Assembly: GCF_036075115.1 (NCBI RefSeq)
Contig: NZ_CP107958.1
Location: 4,836,001 to 4,900,000, forward strand
DNA from: Streptomyces sp. NBC_00377
GTDB lineage: Bacteria; Actinomycetota; Actinomycetes; Streptomycetales; Streptomycetaceae
Direction: 5' to 3'
Length of the DNA stretch: 64,000 bases
The notes under the pieces were generated by a model. The model made no database searches, was not told where the DNA came from, and saw only the letters and a program-made list of their open reading frames with translations. The translations under genes were made by a program, and so were the position numbers. Below are positions 15,191 through 24,625 of this stretch, piece after piece (the first letter of the stretch is position 1; the number at the start of each line of letters is the position of its first letter).

Positions 15191-17611
15191 GTGTCGTCTC
15201 TCGCGCTGTACCGCCGCTATCGCCCGGAGTCGTTCGCCGAGGTCATCGGGCAGGAGCATGTCACCGGCCCGTTGCAGCAGGCGCTGCGGAACAACCGGGT
15301 CAATCACGCGTACCTGTTCAGCGGGCCGCGTGGGTGCGGGAAGACCACCAGCGCGCGGATCCTCGCCCGGTGTCTGAACTGCGAGCAGGGGCCCACGCCG
15401 ACCCCGTGCGGGGAGTGCGAGTCGTGCAAGGACCTGGCCAGGAACGGGCCGGGCTCGATCGACGTCATCGAGATCGACGCCGCTTCCCACGGCGGTGTGG
15501 ACGACGCCCGTGACCTGCGGGAGAAGGCCTTCTTCGGGCCCGCGCGCAGCCGCTACAAGATCTACATCATCGACGAGGCCCACATGGTCACGCCGGCCGG
15601 TTTCAACGCGCTCCTCAAGGTGGTCGAGGAGCCGCCGGAGCACCTGAAGTTCATCTTCGCCACGACCGAGCCGGAGAAGGTCATCGGGACCATCCGGTCG
15701 CGGACCCACCACTACCCGTTCCGGCTGGTGCCGCCGGGAACGCTGCGGGACTACCTCGGTGAGGTGTGCGGCAAGGAGGCCATCCCCGTCGAGGAGGGCG
15801 TGCTGCCGCTCGTCGTGCGCTCCGGGGCCGGATCCGTGCGTGACTCCATGTCCGTCATGGACCAGCTGCTCGCCGGTGCGACCGAGGCCGGTGTGACGTA
15901 CGCCATGGCCACCTCCCTGCTCGGCTACACGGACAGCTCGCTGCTCGACTCCGTCGTCGAGGCGTTCGCCACCGGTGACGGCGCCGCCGCCTTCGAGGTC
16001 GTCGACCGGATCATCGAGGGGGGCAACGACCCTCGCCGCTTCGTCGCCGACCTGCTGGAGCGGCTGCGGGACCTCGTCATCCTCGCCGCCGTCCCGGACG
16101 CGGCCGAGAAGGGGCTCATCGACGCCCCCGCCGACGTGATCGAGCGCATGCAGGCCCAGGCCGGCGTCTTCGGCGCCGCGGAGCTGAGCCGCGCCGCCGA
16201 CCTCGTCAACGAGGGCCTCACCGAGATGCGCGGCGCCACCTCGCCACGTCTCCAGCTCGAACTGATCTGCGCGCGCGTGATGCTGCCCGCCGCCTACGGC
16301 GACGAGCGGTCCGTCATGGCCCGCCTCGACCGCATCGAGCGCGGGGTGAACTTCTCGCCGGGCGGCGCCGGGCAGGGCACGGCGCAGGGAGCGCCCGTGA
16401 TGCCGGCGATGGGTTACGTGCCCGGGCCCGAGGTGCACGGCGGTGCCGCCGTGGCTGGGGGCGCGCCGATTCCGCCCGGTGGCGGAGCCGCTGCCGCCCG
16501 CGCCGCGGTACGGGGCCCCGGCCCGGGCGCCGGGCAGAGCAGTGCCGGTCCGGGGCAAGCAACGCAGGGTCAGGCAGCGCAGGGCCAGGCCGCACAGGGT
16601 CAGTCTCCCGGCCGAGCGCAGGCGCCCGCCCAGCCTCCGGCCGCCCCTGCCCACACGCCCGCTCCCGCTCCCGCCGCGGCCGCCGCCCCACCGGCGGCGG
16701 AGGTTCCGGCCGCGAGCCCTCAAGCTCCCGCCGCCGCTCCCCAGGCGCCTGCCCAGCCCGCCCCCGGCGCCTGGCCCACCGCCACCGCGGCGGGCAGCGG
16801 GCGCCGCCCCGGCGGCTGGCCCACGGCAGCGCCCGCGGGTGGCGGCGGACGGCCCCCGGCGGCCCCCGCCCCTGCTCCCTCCGCCACGGCCCCGACCGGT
16901 CCTGCGACTGCCGCCCCGACCCCGGCGGCCACTCCCGCGCCCCCCTCCGGCGCCTACGCGCCCCCCTCCGGCGGCCTCGACCCCCGCATGCTCTGGCCGA
17001 ACATCCTGGAGGCGGTCAAGAACCGCCGTCGCTTCACCTGGATCCTGCTCAGCCAGAACGCGCACGTCGCGGGCTTCGACGGCACGACGCTCCAGCTCGG
17101 TTTCGCCAGCGCCGGCGCCCGCGACAACTTCGCGAGCAGTGGCAGCGAGGACGTGCTGCGGCAGGCGCTGGCCGAGCAGTTCAGCGTCCAGTGGAAGATC
17201 GACGCGGTCATCGACCCGTCCGGCGGCTCGGCGCCCCCGGCGACCGGCGGGTTCGGCGGCGGCAGCGGAGGTGGCGGCGGGGCCGGTGCGCCCGGCGGCT
17301 ACGGCAGCCCCGGAGGCCACAACGGCCCCGGCGGCCACGGCGGTGGCGGACCGGCGGCCCCGCCGGGAGGGGCCCCGCCCCAGCCACCGGCCGCCCACGG
17401 CGCGCCCCCCCAGCAGGCTGCCCAGGCGGGCCCGTCGGCCCCCTACTCGGCGCCGGCCCCGTCCCGTCCGGCCGCCCCGGAACCGGTGGCCCCGGAGGAC
17501 GACACTCCCGAGGACGACGACCCCGACCTCAACGAGTCGGCCCTCTCCGGATACGAACTGATCGTGCGCGAGCTCGGAGCGACCGTCGTGGAGGAGTTCA
17601 CCAACGAGTAG
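15191..17611 (+). CDS. dnaX: DNA polymerase III subunit gamma and tau
   Basis: The 806-residue clamp-loader ATPase opens and places the sliding clamp at the replisome. Walker A GPRGCGKT is at residues 45-52, a zinc module uses C64, C73, C76 and C79, and Walker B is IIDEAH near 127-131. Domain III follows to about residue 390. A long Ala/Pro/Gln/Gly-rich linker (about 410-600) contains GQAAQGQAAQGQ repeats; a tau-like segment follows (LDPRMLWPNILEAVKNRRRF) and the end is acidic. I placed the start at GTG 15191 (VSSLALYRRYRPESF); the open frame extends upstream into the SRP RNA. I saw no obvious gamma frameshift slippery site. Confidence 0.95.
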   Translation: MSSLALYRRYRPESFAEVIGQEHVTGPLQQALRNNRVNHAYLFSGPRGCGKTTSARILARCLNCEQGPTPTPCGECESCKDLARNGPGSIDVIEIDAASHGGVDDARDLREKAFFGPARSRYKIYIIDEAHMVTPAGFNALLKVVEEPPEHLKFIFATTEPEKVIGTIRSRTHHYPFRLVPPGTLRDYLGEVCGKEAIPVEEGVLPLVVRSGAGSVRDSMSVMDQLLAGATEAGVTYAMATSLLGYTDSSLLDSVVEAFATGDGAAAFEVVDRIIEGGNDPRRFVADLLERLRDLVILAAVPDAAEKGLIDAPADVIERMQAQAGVFGAAELSRAADLVNEGLTEMRGATSPRLQLELICARVMLPAAYGDERSVMARLDRIERGVNFSPGGAGQGTAQGAPVMPAMGYVPGPEVHGGAAVAGGAPIPPGGGAAAARAAVRGPGPGAGQSSAGPGQATQGQAAQGQAAQGQSPGRAQAPAQPPAAPAHTPAPAPAAAAAPPAAEVPAASPQAPAAAPQAPAQPAPGAWPTATAAGSGRRPGGWPTAAPAGGGGRPPAAPAPAPSATAPTGPATAAPTPAATPAPPSGAYAPPSGGLDPRMLWPNILEAVKNRRRFTWILLSQNAHVAGFDGTTLQLGFASAGARDNFASSGSEDVLRQALAEQFSVQWKIDAVIDPSGGSAPPATGGFGGGSGGGGGAGAPGGYGSPGGHNGPGGHGGGGPAAPPGGAPPQPPAAHGAPPQQAAQAGPSAPYSAPAPSRPAAPEPVAPEDDTPEDDDPDLNESALSGYELIVRELGATVVEEFTNE

Positions 17612-17737
17612 TCGGCGGACCCGGGACCGGGCGGAGCGGACACAAGGGGAGGACACGGGGCGTCTTCGGAGGAACCTACGAGGTCCTCGCCCGCCGGCTT
17701 TCGGAAGCCCGCACAAAACGCCCCGCCTCCCGCCCGT

Positions 17738-17743
17738 TAGGCT
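17738..17743 (+). promoter_or_regulatory. -10 hexamer of purD (leaderless)
   Basis: TAGGCT ends exactly 7 nt before the GTG start of purD, and no Shine-Dalgarno sequence is present. This is the expected geometry for a leaderless transcript. Confidence 0.55.
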
Positions 17744-17750
17744 GACCCCC

Positions 17751-19037
17751 GTGAACGTCCTCGTCATCGGCAGCGGCGCCCGCGAACACGCCCTGTGCCG
17801 CTCACTGTCCCTCGATCCCGCCGTCACCGCGCTGTACTGCGCCCCGGGCAACGCCGGCATCGCCGAGGTCGCCGAGCTGCACCCGGTAGACGCCCTGGAC
17901 GGCGAGGCCGTGTCCGCGCTCGCCGTCGAGCTCGGCGCCGAACTGGTCATCGTGGGCCCGGAGGCGCCGCTGGTCGCCGGGGTCGCCGACGCCGTGCGCG
18001 AGGCGGGCATCCCGGTGTTCGGCCCCTCGAAGGAGGCCGCGCAGCTCGAAGGCTCCAAGGCGTTCGCCAAGGACGTGATGGCCGCGGCCGGCGTACCGAC
18101 CTCCCGCTCCTACGTCTGCACCACCCCCGAGGAGGCCGCCGAGGCCCTCGACGCCTTCGGCGCTCCGTACGTCGTCAAGGACGACGGGCTGGCCGCCGGC
18201 AAGGGCGTCGTCGTCACCGACGACCTGGCGACCGCCACGGCCCACGCGGCCGCCTGCATGGCAGTGCCTCCCACGCCGTCCAGGCAGGGCGGAAGCGTCG
18301 TGATCGAGGAGTTCCTCGACGGCCCTGAGGTCTCCCTCTTCGCCGTCACCGACGGCGTGAGCGTCGTCCCGCTCCAGCCCGCCCAGGACTTCAAGCGCGC
18401 GCTCGACGGCGACGAGGGCCCCAACACGGGTGGCATGGGCGCCTACTCGCCGCTGCCCTGGGCCGACCCGAAGCTGGTGGAGGAGGTCCTGGAGACGGTT
18501 CTCCAGCCGACCGTGGACGAGCTGCGCCGCCGCGGCACCCCCTTCTCCGGACTGCTCTACGCCGGCCTCGCGATCACCAGCCGCGGTATCCGGGTGATCG
18601 AGTTCAACGCCCGCTTCGGCGACCCCGAGACGCAGGTCGTCCTGGCCCGCCTGAAGACCCCGCTGGCCGAGGTCCTCAAGGCGGCCGCCACCGGCGAACT
18701 GGCCGACCTGCCGCCCCTGCGCTGGAGCGACGACGCGGCCGTCACGGTCGTCATCGCCTCCCACAACTACCCCGGCACCCCGCGCACCGGCGACCCGATC
18801 ACCGGTCTCGCCGAGGTGGCCGCCGTGGACGCCCCGCACGCGTACGTGCTGCACGCGGGCACGAAGTACGACGGTGACACCGTCGTCAGCGCCGGCGGGC
18901 GCGTGCTGTCCGTCACCGCGACCGGCACCGACCTCACCGAGGCCCGCGAGCGCGCCTACCGGGCGGTCGCCCGCATCGGACTCGACGGATCCCAGCACCG
19001 CACGGACATCGCGGCGAAGGCGGCGACGGGCGCGTAG
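17751..19037 (+). CDS. purD: Phosphoribosylamine-glycine ligase (GAR synthetase)
   Basis: The 428-residue ATP-grasp enzyme joins glycine to phosphoribosylamine, step two of purine synthesis. It begins MNVLVIGSGAREHALCRSL, the family signature. Later segments include KDVMAAAGVPTSRSY, PYVVKDDGLAAGKGVVV (ATP-grasp), GPEVSLFAVTDG, and FNARFGDPETQVVLARL, which holds metal-binding residues. Length and order match the family. Its own promoter is suggested by the TAGGCT hexamer. A hairpin follows at 19077-19134. Confidence 0.97.
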   Translation: MNVLVIGSGAREHALCRSLSLDPAVTALYCAPGNAGIAEVAELHPVDALDGEAVSALAVELGAELVIVGPEAPLVAGVADAVREAGIPVFGPSKEAAQLEGSKAFAKDVMAAAGVPTSRSYVCTTPEEAAEALDAFGAPYVVKDDGLAAGKGVVVTDDLATATAHAAACMAVPPTPSRQGGSVVIEEFLDGPEVSLFAVTDGVSVVPLQPAQDFKRALDGDEGPNTGGMGAYSPLPWADPKLVEEVLETVLQPTVDELRRRGTPFSGLLYAGLAITSRGIRVIEFNARFGDPETQVVLARLKTPLAEVLKAAATGELADLPPLRWSDDAAVTVVIASHNYPGTPRTGDPITGLAEVAAVDAPHAYVLHAGTKYDGDTVVSAGGRVLSVTATGTDLTEARERAYRAVARIGLDGSQHRTDIAAKAATGA

Positions 19038-19076
19038 CCGCTGGCCGAGCGGAACCTCACCGACCTCGGAAACCTC

Positions 19077-19134
19077 TCAGGCCCCGGGTGGCCGTGGAAC
19101 TCCTCGTCGAGGACCCATGGAACCCGGGGCCTGA
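19077..19134 (+). terminator. Probable terminator of purD
   Basis: Arms TCAGGCCCCGGGT (19077-19089) and ACCCGGGGCCTGA (19122-19134) pair perfectly, with an inner hairpin (TCCTCGTCGAGGA) in the loop, followed by TCGTTG. It lies 40 bp after the purD stop. Confidence 0.7.
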
Positions 19135-19369
19135 TCGTTGTCCACCGCCCCCCACCTTTCCCCAAAGCCATTCCATCGTGTGAGCGCTGAGCTATCCGGC
19201 TGACGTGGGCCGGAGCGCCAACTAGGGTGCGGCGCAAGCGTTCCGGTACTCGTTCCGGCACTTGGCCCACCGGCATTGCGATGTCGGTGGTCGGTGCCAC
19301 AGTGGGGGAGTGAGCACTGCGAAGACAGCCGGGGGAAACAGGACAGCCGAGAGGGGGTGAGGTCCGGTC

Positions 19370-21475
19370 GTGACCGGTATCGGTGTCGAGATGGGCGCGC
19401 AGGCCGCCCGTGCCCGGGCGCTGGCGGTGCTGCGCATCCGAAGCCGGGCGCTCGCCGTCGCGCTGCTGCCCGCGGCCGCCGCCGTGATCCTCCTGGCCGG
19501 TGGTTCCACCGGGCACCTCGTGGGCCCGGGGTGGGGAGCCGCCCGCTGGGCCGTGTCCGCCGTCGCGCTCGTCGTCCTGCTCGCCGCCGGTGTCATCGGC
19601 CTGGTCGTCGCCCGCGCGCGCCCCGCCGTGAGCCCCACGGTCACCATCGCGGAGGAGGCGGCCCCCGACCTGTACCGGCTGGTCCGTGACCTCGCCGACC
19701 GTCTCGACGTCCCCGCGCCCTCCGCGATAGCGCTCACCCCGGACTGCGACAGCTGGCTGGAGGACCGCACCCATCCGGCCCACGGCCCGTCCCCATCCCG
19801 CGGCGCTGACGAGATAGCCGGCCCGGGCGGCTCCCGCGGCCCCCTGCACCGCCGTGCGACAGCGGCACCGGTCCTCGTCATCGGCTCCCCGTTCCTGTGG
19901 TGGATGCGGGTCGGCGAACTGCGCGCCGTCCTGGCCCCGGTCGTCGCCGGTACAGGCCCCTCCGCGCACCCCGACATAGCGGCGGCCCGGCGCTTCGTGC
20001 GCGGGCTGGATGCGGCCGTGGCCGTCTGCGGCTACCGCGGCGTCCGGTATCCCGTGCTGCGTCCGGCCTGCTCGGGCATCGGCTGGGTCGCGCGCGCGAT
20101 GCTGCGCGGCTGTCAGACCCACGCGGGCGAGATGGAGCGCGGGGTGGCCGCGGCGGCCGCCGAGCGTGCACAGAGCGTGGACTACGGGCTGCGCATCGTC
20201 GCCCAGGAGCAGGTGGGTCTCGCGTACGCGGGCTGGGACCGTCTGCTGACGCGCGTGGCGCTGCCCGCCTGGCGGATGGGCCGCTGGCCCTCCCGGCTGG
20301 ACGCGGGCGTCGTCGCCGCCCTGACCGAACTGTCCCGCCGTGACCGGCTGGCCGAGGGGTTCGCCTCCCGCCTCGGCGAGCGCCCCGCCTGCGACCTGCT
20401 CGAGGAGCCGGGCACGATCGACGAGGCCGCCTCCCTGCTCGCCGCCCGCCTCTTCCACGGCGGCCCCGCGGACCCGGGTCCGGACTGGTCGCCGGTGGCC
20501 TGGGAGGACTACCCGGACGAGGTCGTCGACCGCAAATGGCGTACCGACGCCGCGCGGCTCCACCGCGTCCTCGACGCCCTCGGCGTCCGCCGCGCCCCGG
20601 GCCTCACCGCCCTGTCCCATCCCGGCAGCCCCAGCGGCCCCACCCTGGCCCGCGTCCTGGACCACCTGACGGACCGGCCCGACGACGCCGACGCGCCCCA
20701 CCCCCCGAACCCGGCCCCGTCGGCTGCCCCCCGCGGGACGGCGACACAGGCCGGTACGCCCTTCGCCCCTGGACCCGAGCCGGCACCGTACCCGTCCTCC
20801 CCCATCGACGCGGGCCCCCTCGACGCAGGCCCCACCGACCCCCCGGTCCCGACTTGGACCCCCACGCACCGCCCCACCACGCCGGCCGCCACTCCCAACA
20901 CCTCTGCCTCCCCCGTCACCCCCGTCTCCGGCCTGGGCCCAGGGACCGGCCCCGACCCGGACTCCGGCCCCGCTGCGGACCAGGACCCCGCCCCGGCCCC
21001 CGCTCCGGAACCCGAGCCCGCCTTCCTCTCCGATGACGAGGACACCGTGCCTCCCAACCCCCGCAGCGCCGCCCTCGCCGCCGGGCTCGGTGCCGAGCTG
21101 GGGCGGGAGGAGGCCGCGGCCTCGGCTGCGGCGCCGCCCGTGCCTGCCGGTCCTCCGCCCCCGGGGCAAGGGCCGGACATGGCCCTCTGGGACGAGGACG
21201 CGCTCCCGCTGTTCCCGCTCCAGCCGCCGCGCACCGACCGCGAGCTGCTGGCCGACCATGTCACGGCGATGGTCTGCTGCGCCGCGATGGACACGGTCGG
21301 CGCGATCCCCGGCCTCGACTGGCTCGACGGCCCCACCCTCCTGGTCGACGGCGAACGCGTGGCCGACCTGACCCCCCGGGTGCTCAGCCTCGTCGAGGAG
21401 GGCGACGCGATCCCCCTGCGCACCTGGCTCGTGGAGCGCGGCATACGCCCGGAGAAGCCGGTACGCCTCGGCTGA
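19370..21475 (+). CDS. Membrane protein with degenerate M48-peptidase domain
   Basis: The 701-residue product has two N-terminal membrane helices (about 27-45 and 58-80), then a region laid out like Streptomyces M48 (HtpX-like) proteins: LYRLVRDLADRLDVPAPSAI, LVIGSPFLWWMRVGELRAVL. In active members the next residues are HExxH; here they are P190-V-V-A-G194, so both zinc histidines and the catalytic Glu are missing. A Pro-rich disordered stretch spans about residues 440-590. The end is DALPLFPLQPPRTDRELLAD and VRLG. It is probably a non-catalytic relative used for binding; a partner is unknown. GTG start 19370 follows a purine-rich stretch. Confidence 0.7.
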   Translation: MTGIGVEMGAQAARARALAVLRIRSRALAVALLPAAAAVILLAGGSTGHLVGPGWGAARWAVSAVALVVLLAAGVIGLVVARARPAVSPTVTIAEEAAPDLYRLVRDLADRLDVPAPSAIALTPDCDSWLEDRTHPAHGPSPSRGADEIAGPGGSRGPLHRRATAAPVLVIGSPFLWWMRVGELRAVLAPVVAGTGPSAHPDIAAARRFVRGLDAAVAVCGYRGVRYPVLRPACSGIGWVARAMLRGCQTHAGEMERGVAAAAAERAQSVDYGLRIVAQEQVGLAYAGWDRLLTRVALPAWRMGRWPSRLDAGVVAALTELSRRDRLAEGFASRLGERPACDLLEEPGTIDEAASLLAARLFHGGPADPGPDWSPVAWEDYPDEVVDRKWRTDAARLHRVLDALGVRRAPGLTALSHPGSPSGPTLARVLDHLTDRPDDADAPHPPNPAPSAAPRGTATQAGTPFAPGPEPAPYPSSPIDAGPLDAGPTDPPVPTWTPTHRPTTPAATPNTSASPVTPVSGLGPGTGPDPDSGPAADQDPAPAPAPEPEPAFLSDDEDTVPPNPRSAALAAGLGAELGREEAAASAAAPPVPAGPPPPGQGPDMALWDEDALPLFPLQPPRTDRELLADHVTAMVCCAAMDTVGAIPGLDWLDGPTLLVDGERVADLTPRVLSLVEEGDAIPLRTWLVERGIRPEKPVRLG

Positions 21476-21878
21476 ACCCGCCCGAGCCCTCAGGCATCCG
21501 AAGCGCCCCACGCGCTCGTTCGCTCCCGAGGACCTCCACGCACCCGAAGCGCCGGCTGCCCTGCTGCCCCCGCCCCGGAATCGCGTCACCCCACACCAGC
21601 CCGTCGCCGCCCCACCCCCCGGCGCCACCCCCTCCCCAGCGCCGCCCCCGAGCCGACCGGCCCGCCCGTGACAGCCGCACCGGACCGTCGCCCGAGCCCT
21701 ATCGGAGCCTCTGATTCCACTTTCGGCCAATTCGCAACGACTAGTGACTGCCTGCGCGCGTTATGTGATGTGCTGGGACTGATACAGCCCATGGCAAGGG
21801 CTTGCGACATAGGCCGGACGCGCACGGCGGTCACGCAAGCGCACGAACCATCGCGGGGGCACGAGGGAGGGGAGCACC
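21476..21878. other. Intergenic stretch before the DMF-beta-like gene
   Basis: About 400 bp with no credible gene. The first half is C-rich; 21715-21800 is less GC-rich and probably holds the promoter. GAGGGAGGGGAG at 21864-21875 is the ribosome binding site. Confidence 0.5.
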
Positions 21879-23405
21879 ATGGGACCCGGACCAGGACAGG
21901 CACCAGGACCGGAGCACATCCGCCGATGGGAGTCGGGAGCACTGGCCCACGCCGTGACCGACCCCTTCGGACAGGGCCCCGTCCCCTGGCTGCGAGGGAG
22001 CGAGACGTACTTCGACGACACCGGCCACGTCGTCCCCTGGTACGTGGACCCGGCCCCCGCCGCCCCCCGGGGCGGCGCCCCCCGCGTGCCGGCCCCCCGT
22101 GCCGCGTCCTCGGCCGGCGGCCCCCGCTCGGCCGACGACGTGCGACGCCAGATCAAGGGCTTCGTCTCCACCGGCGCGGTCGCCCCCGGGGACGCCGTCG
22201 ACTTCCACATCACGGTCGACCCGCCCCAGGAGTTCAGCGTCGACATCTACCGCATCGGTCACTACGACGGCGACGGCGCCGCCAAGATCACCACCAGCCC
22301 GCGCCTCTCCGGCATCGTCCAGCCCCCGCCGCTGACCGCCGACCGCACGGTCTCCTGCCACCACTGGTGGCTCTCCTGGCGCTTACAGGTCCCGTCGTAC
22401 TGGAACGTCGGCGCGTACGTAGCCGTCCTGACCACCGTCGACGGCTACCGCTCCCACGTGCCCTTCACGGTCCGCGACCAGCGCCCCGCCGACCTGCTCC
22501 TGCTCCTTCCCGACATCACCTGGCAGGCCTACAACCTCTATCCCGAGGACGGCCGCAGCGGCGCCAGCCTCTACCACGCCTGGGACGAGAAGGGCCGTCT
22601 CCTCGGCGAGGCCGACGCCGCCACCACGGTCTCCTTCGACCGCCCCTACGCGGGTGCCGGCCTCCCGCTCCACGTCGGCCACGCCTACGACTTCATCCGC
22701 TTCGCCGAGCGCTACGGCTACGACCTCGCGTACGCCGACGCCCGCGATCTGCACGCCGGTCAGATCGACCCCACCCGCTACCGGGGACTGGTCTTCCCCG
22801 GACACGACGAGTACTGGTCCGCCCCGATGCGCCGCGCCGTGGAACTCGCCCGGGACAGCGGCACCTCGCTCGTCTTCCTCTCCGCGAACTCCCTCTACTG
22901 GCAGGTGGAGCTGGGTCCGTCTCCGTCCGGAGTCCCGGGCCGCCTGCTCACCTGCCGCAAGCGCAGGGGACCCGGCAAGCCCGTCCTCTGGCGCGAGATC
23001 GACCGCGCGGAACAGCAGCTGGTCGGCATCCAGTACGCGGGCCGGGTGCCCGAGCCGCACCCGCTGATCGTCCGCAACGCCGGCCACTGGCTGTGGGAGG
23101 CGACCGGCGCGCTCGACGGCGACGGCATCGAGAACCTGGTGGCGGGTGAGGCCGACCGCTACTTCCCGCGCACCCCGCTCCCGCCCCACGAGGACCGCAT
23201 ACTCCTCGCCCACTCCCCCTACGCCGACAGCGAGGGCGTCCTGCGCCACCAGGAGACCTCCCTCTACCGGGCGCCCTCCGGCGCCCTCGTCTTCGCCTCC
23301 GGCACCTTCGCCTGGTCCCCGGCCCTGGACCGCCCCGGCCATGTGGACCCCCGTGTCCAGCGCGCCACGGCCAATCTCCTGGACCGCATCTGCAAACGCG
23401 ACTGA
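21879..23405 (+). CDS. N,N-dimethylformamidase beta-subunit-like protein
   Basis: The 508-residue product resembles the family built around the large subunit of dimethylformamidase. Features are a beta-sandwich N-terminal part (GDAVDFHITVDPPQEFSVDI, YRIGHYDGDGAAKI), DITWQAYNLYPEDGRSGASL, a class-I-amidotransferase-like core with RYRGLVFPGHDEYWSAPMRR, and SLVFLSANSLYWQVEL. In the known enzyme a similar subunit binds iron and hydrolyses formamides; activity here is unproven. No classical signal peptide is visible. It stands alone between the M48-like gene and purC. Confidence 0.75.
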   Translation: MGPGPGQAPGPEHIRRWESGALAHAVTDPFGQGPVPWLRGSETYFDDTGHVVPWYVDPAPAAPRGGAPRVPAPRAASSAGGPRSADDVRRQIKGFVSTGAVAPGDAVDFHITVDPPQEFSVDIYRIGHYDGDGAAKITTSPRLSGIVQPPPLTADRTVSCHHWWLSWRLQVPSYWNVGAYVAVLTTVDGYRSHVPFTVRDQRPADLLLLLPDITWQAYNLYPEDGRSGASLYHAWDEKGRLLGEADAATTVSFDRPYAGAGLPLHVGHAYDFIRFAERYGYDLAYADARDLHAGQIDPTRYRGLVFPGHDEYWSAPMRRAVELARDSGTSLVFLSANSLYWQVELGPSPSGVPGRLLTCRKRRGPGKPVLWREIDRAEQQLVGIQYAGRVPEPHPLIVRNAGHWLWEATGALDGDGIENLVAGEADRYFPRTPLPPHEDRILLAHSPYADSEGVLRHQETSLYRAPSGALVFASGTFAWSPALDRPGHVDPRVQRATANLLDRICKRD

Positions 23406-23586
23406 CCACTGCACCCCGGTCACCGGCCCCCGCGCCTCCGCCCGGCCCGCTCCTGCTGCCCCCTCGGCTGCCCCCTGCACTGCCGCCCTGCCGGCTTCTG
23501 TACGCCCGCTCGCCCACCCGCTGTCCTGGACCGATCCCGATGTACGGGACAATCGGCCCACTAGGACAGAACCACGGGGAGGAACC

Positions 23587-24486
23587 GTGTCCGGATTCGT
23601 AGAAAAGCCCGAGCCCCTTCAGGTGCCGGGCCTGGTGCACCTGCACACCGGCAAGGTGCGCGAGCTGTACCAGAACGAGGCGGGCGACCTCGTGATGGTC
23701 GCCAGCGACCGCACCTCCGCCTTCGACTGGGTGCTGCCGACCGAGATCCCCGACAAGGGCCGCGTCCTCACCCGGCTCTCCCTGTGGTGGTTCGACCAGC
23801 TCGCCGACCTGGTCCCGAACCACGTCCTGAGCACGGAGCTGCCCGCCGGCGCCCCCGCCGACTGGGAGGGTCGCACCCTGGTCTGCAAGTCGCTCCAGAT
23901 GGTCCCCGTCGAATGCGTGGCCCGCGGATATCTCACCGGTTCGGGCCTCGTCGAGTACAAGGAGTCCCGCACGGTCTGCGGCCTCGCCCTCCCCGAGGGC
24001 CTGGTCGACGGCAGCGAACTTCCCGCCCCGATCTTCACCCCCGCCACCAAGGCCGCCGTCGGCGAGCACGACGAGAACGTCTCCTACGAGGAGGTCGCCC
24101 GCCAGGTCGGCGCCGACACCGCCGCCCAGCTCCGCCAGGCGACGCTCGCCGTCTACAGCCGCGCCCGCGACATCGCCCGCGACCGGGGCATCATCCTCGC
24201 CGACACCAAGTTCGAGTTCGGCTTCGAGGGAGAGAACCTGGTCATCGCCGACGAGGTCCTCACACCGGACTCCTCCCGTTTCTGGCCGGCCGACCAGTGG
24301 CAGCCCGGCCGCGCACAGTCGTCGTACGACAAGCAGTTCGTGCGCGATTGGCTGACCTCGGGCGAGTCCGGCTGGGACCGCGCGGGCGAGCAGCCCCCGC
24401 CGCCTCTGCCGCAGCACATCGTGGACGCCACCCGCGCGAAGTACATCGAGGCGTACGAGCGCCTGACGGGCACCAGCTGGGCCTGA
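23587..24486 (+). CDS. purC: Phosphoribosylaminoimidazole-succinocarboxamide synthase (SAICAR synthetase)
   Basis: The 299-residue enzyme joins aspartate to CAIR using ATP. Signatures are LHTGKVRELYQNEAGDLVMV, ASDRTSAFDWVLPTEIPDKG, ECVARGYLTGSGLVEYK, and IILADTKFEFGFEG with DEVLTPDSSRFWP. Length fits the single-domain bacterial form. GTG 23587 follows GGGGAGGAACC. A perfect terminator begins 4 bp after the stop. Confidence 0.97.
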   Translation: MSGFVEKPEPLQVPGLVHLHTGKVRELYQNEAGDLVMVASDRTSAFDWVLPTEIPDKGRVLTRLSLWWFDQLADLVPNHVLSTELPAGAPADWEGRTLVCKSLQMVPVECVARGYLTGSGLVEYKESRTVCGLALPEGLVDGSELPAPIFTPATKAAVGEHDENVSYEEVARQVGADTAAQLRQATLAVYSRARDIARDRGIILADTKFEFGFEGENLVIADEVLTPDSSRFWPADQWQPGRAQSSYDKQFVRDWLTSGESGWDRAGEQPPPPLPQHIVDATRAKYIEAYERLTGTSWA

Positions 24487-24489
24487 CGC

Positions 24490-24524
24490 GTGAAAGGCCC
24501 CGGTCGATGACCGGGGCCTTTCAC
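24490..24524. terminator. Bidirectional terminator, purC / tRNA-Gly
   Basis: Perfect 16-bp arms (24490-24505 and 24509-24524) with a 3-nt loop. The AAAGG/CCTTT ends give short T runs on both strands, so it can end purC and the convergent tRNA-Gly. Confidence 0.9.
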
Positions 24525-24529
24525 GATGG

Positions 24530-24602
24530 AGCGGACGACGAGGCTCGAACTCGCGACCTCAACCTTGGCAAGGTTGCGCTCTACCAACTGAGCTACGTCC
24601 GC
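24530..24602 (-). tRNA. tRNA-Gly (GCC)
   Basis: 73 nt on the minus strand. Acceptor GCGGACG pairs with CGTCCGC, anticodon loop CTTGCCAAG, T loop GTTCGAGCC. CCA is encoded (24527-24529). An identical tRNA body occurs at 28537-28609 without CCA. Confidence 0.96.
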
Positions 24603-24625
24603 AGTGCGCCGTGGCGCGAGGCCAA

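Noticed and set aside
19310..19360. A 16-codon frame (VSTAKTAGGNRTAERG) just before the M48-like gene, a possible leader peptide.
   Set aside because: The purine-rich sequence abuts the GTG with no spacing and the frame is too short to judge. It holds no run of codons that suggests attenuation.
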